Part shown: positions 4,356 to 5,770 of the stretch, one piece after another
How the letters are laid out: each line of letters begins with the position of its first letter
Position numbering within the stretch: the first letter of the stretch is position 1
Assembly: GCA_947178565.1 (NCBI GenBank)
Contig: CAMWYV010000088.1
Coordinates: 1 to 5,770 of the forward strand
Source: an uncultured Porphyromonadaceae bacterium
Lineage (GTDB): Bacteria; Bacteroidota; Bacteroidia; Bacteroidales; Muribaculaceae
Reading direction: 5' to 3'
DNA: 5,770 nucleotides
Notes under the pieces: model-generated
Databases searched by the model: none
What the model was told of the DNA's origin: nothing
Seen by the model: the letters and a program-made list of their open reading frames with translations, nothing else
Made by a program: the position numbers and the translations under genes

Positions 4356-5770
4356 TCAGATTGCTTCGTCTTCGATAGTCTCGAGAGCATCAGCCTCTGC
4401 AGCCGGTGATGGCTCATCGGTTGTGGCTGCCTCAAGTTTCTTCATGATGGAGAAGATAAAGAGCGCCGATACGAGGCAGATAGCGATGAGAATGCACCAC
4501 AGCGCTACAACGGAGATCTTGCCCCAGAGGAGCATGGGGATAGATACGAGGTAGTTACCGATTGCTGTAGCAGCAAACCAACCGCCCATCATAGAGCCTT
4601 TGAGCTTTGGAGGAGCAACTTTGCTCACGAAGGATATTCCCATCGGGGAGAGTAGCAGCTCTGCGAAGGTGAGAAGGAGATAGGTGGCGATGAGCCAGTT
4701 GGGTGAAACTGAAGCCTGAGTGCCGATAATTGCGATTGAACCGATAGCCATAACTCCGTATGCCACGGCTGCCATAATCATACCGTAGCCGATTTTGCGG
4801 GGAGCGGAGGGCTCTTTCTTTTTCTTGGCAAGCCAGCCGAAGATAGCGAGTGAGAAGGGAGTGAGAGCAACCACATAGAAGGGGTTGAACTGCTGGTACT
4901 GCTGAGGTTGGATGCCGGAAACCGGATCGGGGGTAACGTTGTAGAAGTAGAACAGTGCCCAGCCTACTAAACCGAGAAGTATTACAGATATAGTACGGCT
5001 AAGTGTGCCTTTGCTCTGGAAGAGGTTGAAAAGAGCATAAACGCCAACAGCTATGCTTAGAAGAGCCCATACATTAAAACCGATACGGGTCCAGCCGCTT
5101 GCCTCTGGATTAGTGCAGCTCTTTGCAAACTCGGTTAGGGTGGCGCCATTCTGATGGAATACCATCCAGAAGAAAATCACAACGGCGAATACAAGAAGGA
5201 GGGCAATCACTCTCTGCTTGGTCTGTGCGGGAGACAGCTCTTTCACCGGAGCGGCAGCTTTGGCTTGGGTAGCGCTCTGCTTTTTATCATTTACGATGTG
5301 GGCGAAAGTGGGTCTGCCGAGGAAGTAGATGAGGAATGAGATGACGAGTGAGGCACAAGCGATACCGAAAGCGTAGGAATAGCCTGTGGTGAGGGTGGTG
5401 ATATAGTTGTTGGCGAACTCTGTGAGGTTACTCCCAACAGTCATGCCGTTCTCGGCTGCAACTGAAGTTATCTCAGCCGCTACGCTCTGGGTTCCGTCAA
5501 GAAATGAGTTGCAAAGGGCAGGCAGAGATGCCACATATTTGAATCCCTCCGCTTTGAGAGCCATGTTGCACATAGCTGTCGCTGCCATAGGGGCAAACAT
5601 CGAACCTATGTTGATAGCCATGTAGAAAAGTGAGAACGCGGCATCGCGCTGACCGCTGTACTTTGCTTCGTTATACAGGTCGCCGACCATCACCTGAAGG
5701 TTACCTTTGAAAAGACCAGTTCCCGCAGCTATGAGAAGTAATGCGGCGCAGAGGATTATCAGTGATGAGG
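4356..5770 (-). CDS. POT/PTR2-family proton-coupled peptide transporter, N-terminus cut by the window edge
   Basis: The last 470 residues of a major-facilitator peptide/H+ symporter for di- and tripeptide uptake across the inner membrane. The frame is open to the right edge, so the true start and the first helices, including the ExxER motif, lie outside. Window residues 16-31 (GTGLFKGNLQVMVGDL) hold the conserved TM4-type lysine (Lys21). FSLFYMAINIGSMFAP (45-60) is the PTR2 signature. FFWMVFHQNGATLTEFA (199-215) is the TM7 motif with His205 where many POTs have Glu. NPFYVVALTPF (295-305) and TFAELLLSPMGISFVSKVAPP (367-387), with Glu370, are further family motifs. About eleven membrane helices are visible. 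A loop of some 60 residues (66-128) between helices is long for the family, and the C-terminus ends in an acidic tail. The gene ends with the terminator at 4302-4334. Confidence 0.94.
   Translation of the reverse strand, partial: SSLIILCAALLLIAAGTGLFKGNLQVMVGDLYNEAKYSGQRDAAFSLFYMAINIGSMFAPMAATAMCNMALKAEGFKYVASLPALCNSFLDGTQSVAAEITSVAAENGMTVGSNLTEFANNYITTLTTGYSYAFGIACASLVISFLIYFLGRPTFAHIVNDKKQSATQAKAAAPVKELSPAQTKQRVIALLLVFAVVIFFWMVFHQNGATLTEFAKSCTNPEASGWTRIGFNVWALLSIAVGVYALFNLFQSKGTLSRTISVILLGLVGWALFYFYNVTPDPVSGIQPQQYQQFNPFYVVALTPFSLAIFGWLAKKKKEPSAPRKIGYGMIMAAVAYGVMAIGSIAIIGTQASVSPNWLIATYLLLTFAELLLSPMGISFVSKVAPPKLKGSMMGGWFAATAIGNYLVSIPMLLWGKISVVALWCILIAICLVSALFIFSIMKKLEAATTDEPSPAAEADALETIEDEAI

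Noticed and set aside
1..5770. CRISPR array, insertion sequence, toxin-antitoxin pair or defence system.
   Set aside because: No spaced direct repeats, no transposase or nuclease motifs, and no paired small genes with such features were found.

Overview
The window looks like ordinary chromosome from a Bacteroidales bacterium (Bacteroides/Muribaculaceae-like). Three things point there. Promoter-like sites match the Bacteroidota -7 consensus TAnnTTTG (TAAATTTG before the amidase gene, TACCTTTG before the tRNA). Start codons lack Shine-Dalgarno sequences and sit in A/T-rich leaders. The protein set is also typical: an ApbE lipoprotein, a type II branched-chain aminotransferase and a POT-family peptide transporter of the 'FHQNG' type. 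I see no plasmid, phage-structural, transposase, CRISPR or defence gene.

Layout from left to right. A minus-strand DJ-1/PfpI-family gene (98-676) has its terminator at 38-65. It is divergent from a plus-strand apbE lipoprotein gene (start placed at 776), and the spacer between them carries a 16-bp perfect palindrome. Next comes a plus-strand small cytoplasmic-type N-acetylmuramoyl-L-alanine amidase (1864-2292) with its own promoter. It meets tail to tail, with a 17-bp overlap, a minus-strand two-gene operon: ilvE (start placed at 3849) followed by an HDIG phosphohydrolase gene joined by an ATGA overlap. Upstream of ilvE on the same strand are a strong 12-bp hairpin, tRNA-Pro(CGG) with its promoter, a small one-helix membrane protein, and the 3' part of a POT peptide transporter gene that runs off the right edge and has a strong terminator at 4302-4334.

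Most of the genes look like core metabolism: peptide uptake (POT), branched-chain amino acid transamination (IlvE), a proline tRNA, periplasmic flavinylation of redox-pump subunits (ApbE) and probable carbonyl-stress or repair chemistry (DJ-1). The amidase is the only gene with an accessory or phage-like flavour. I found no convincing undescribed system. The points most worth a second look are the shared palindrome between two divergent genes, the stand-alone amidase with a Thr at the T7-lysozyme Lys128 position, the ilvE-HD coupling, and the hairpin between the tRNA and ilvE.
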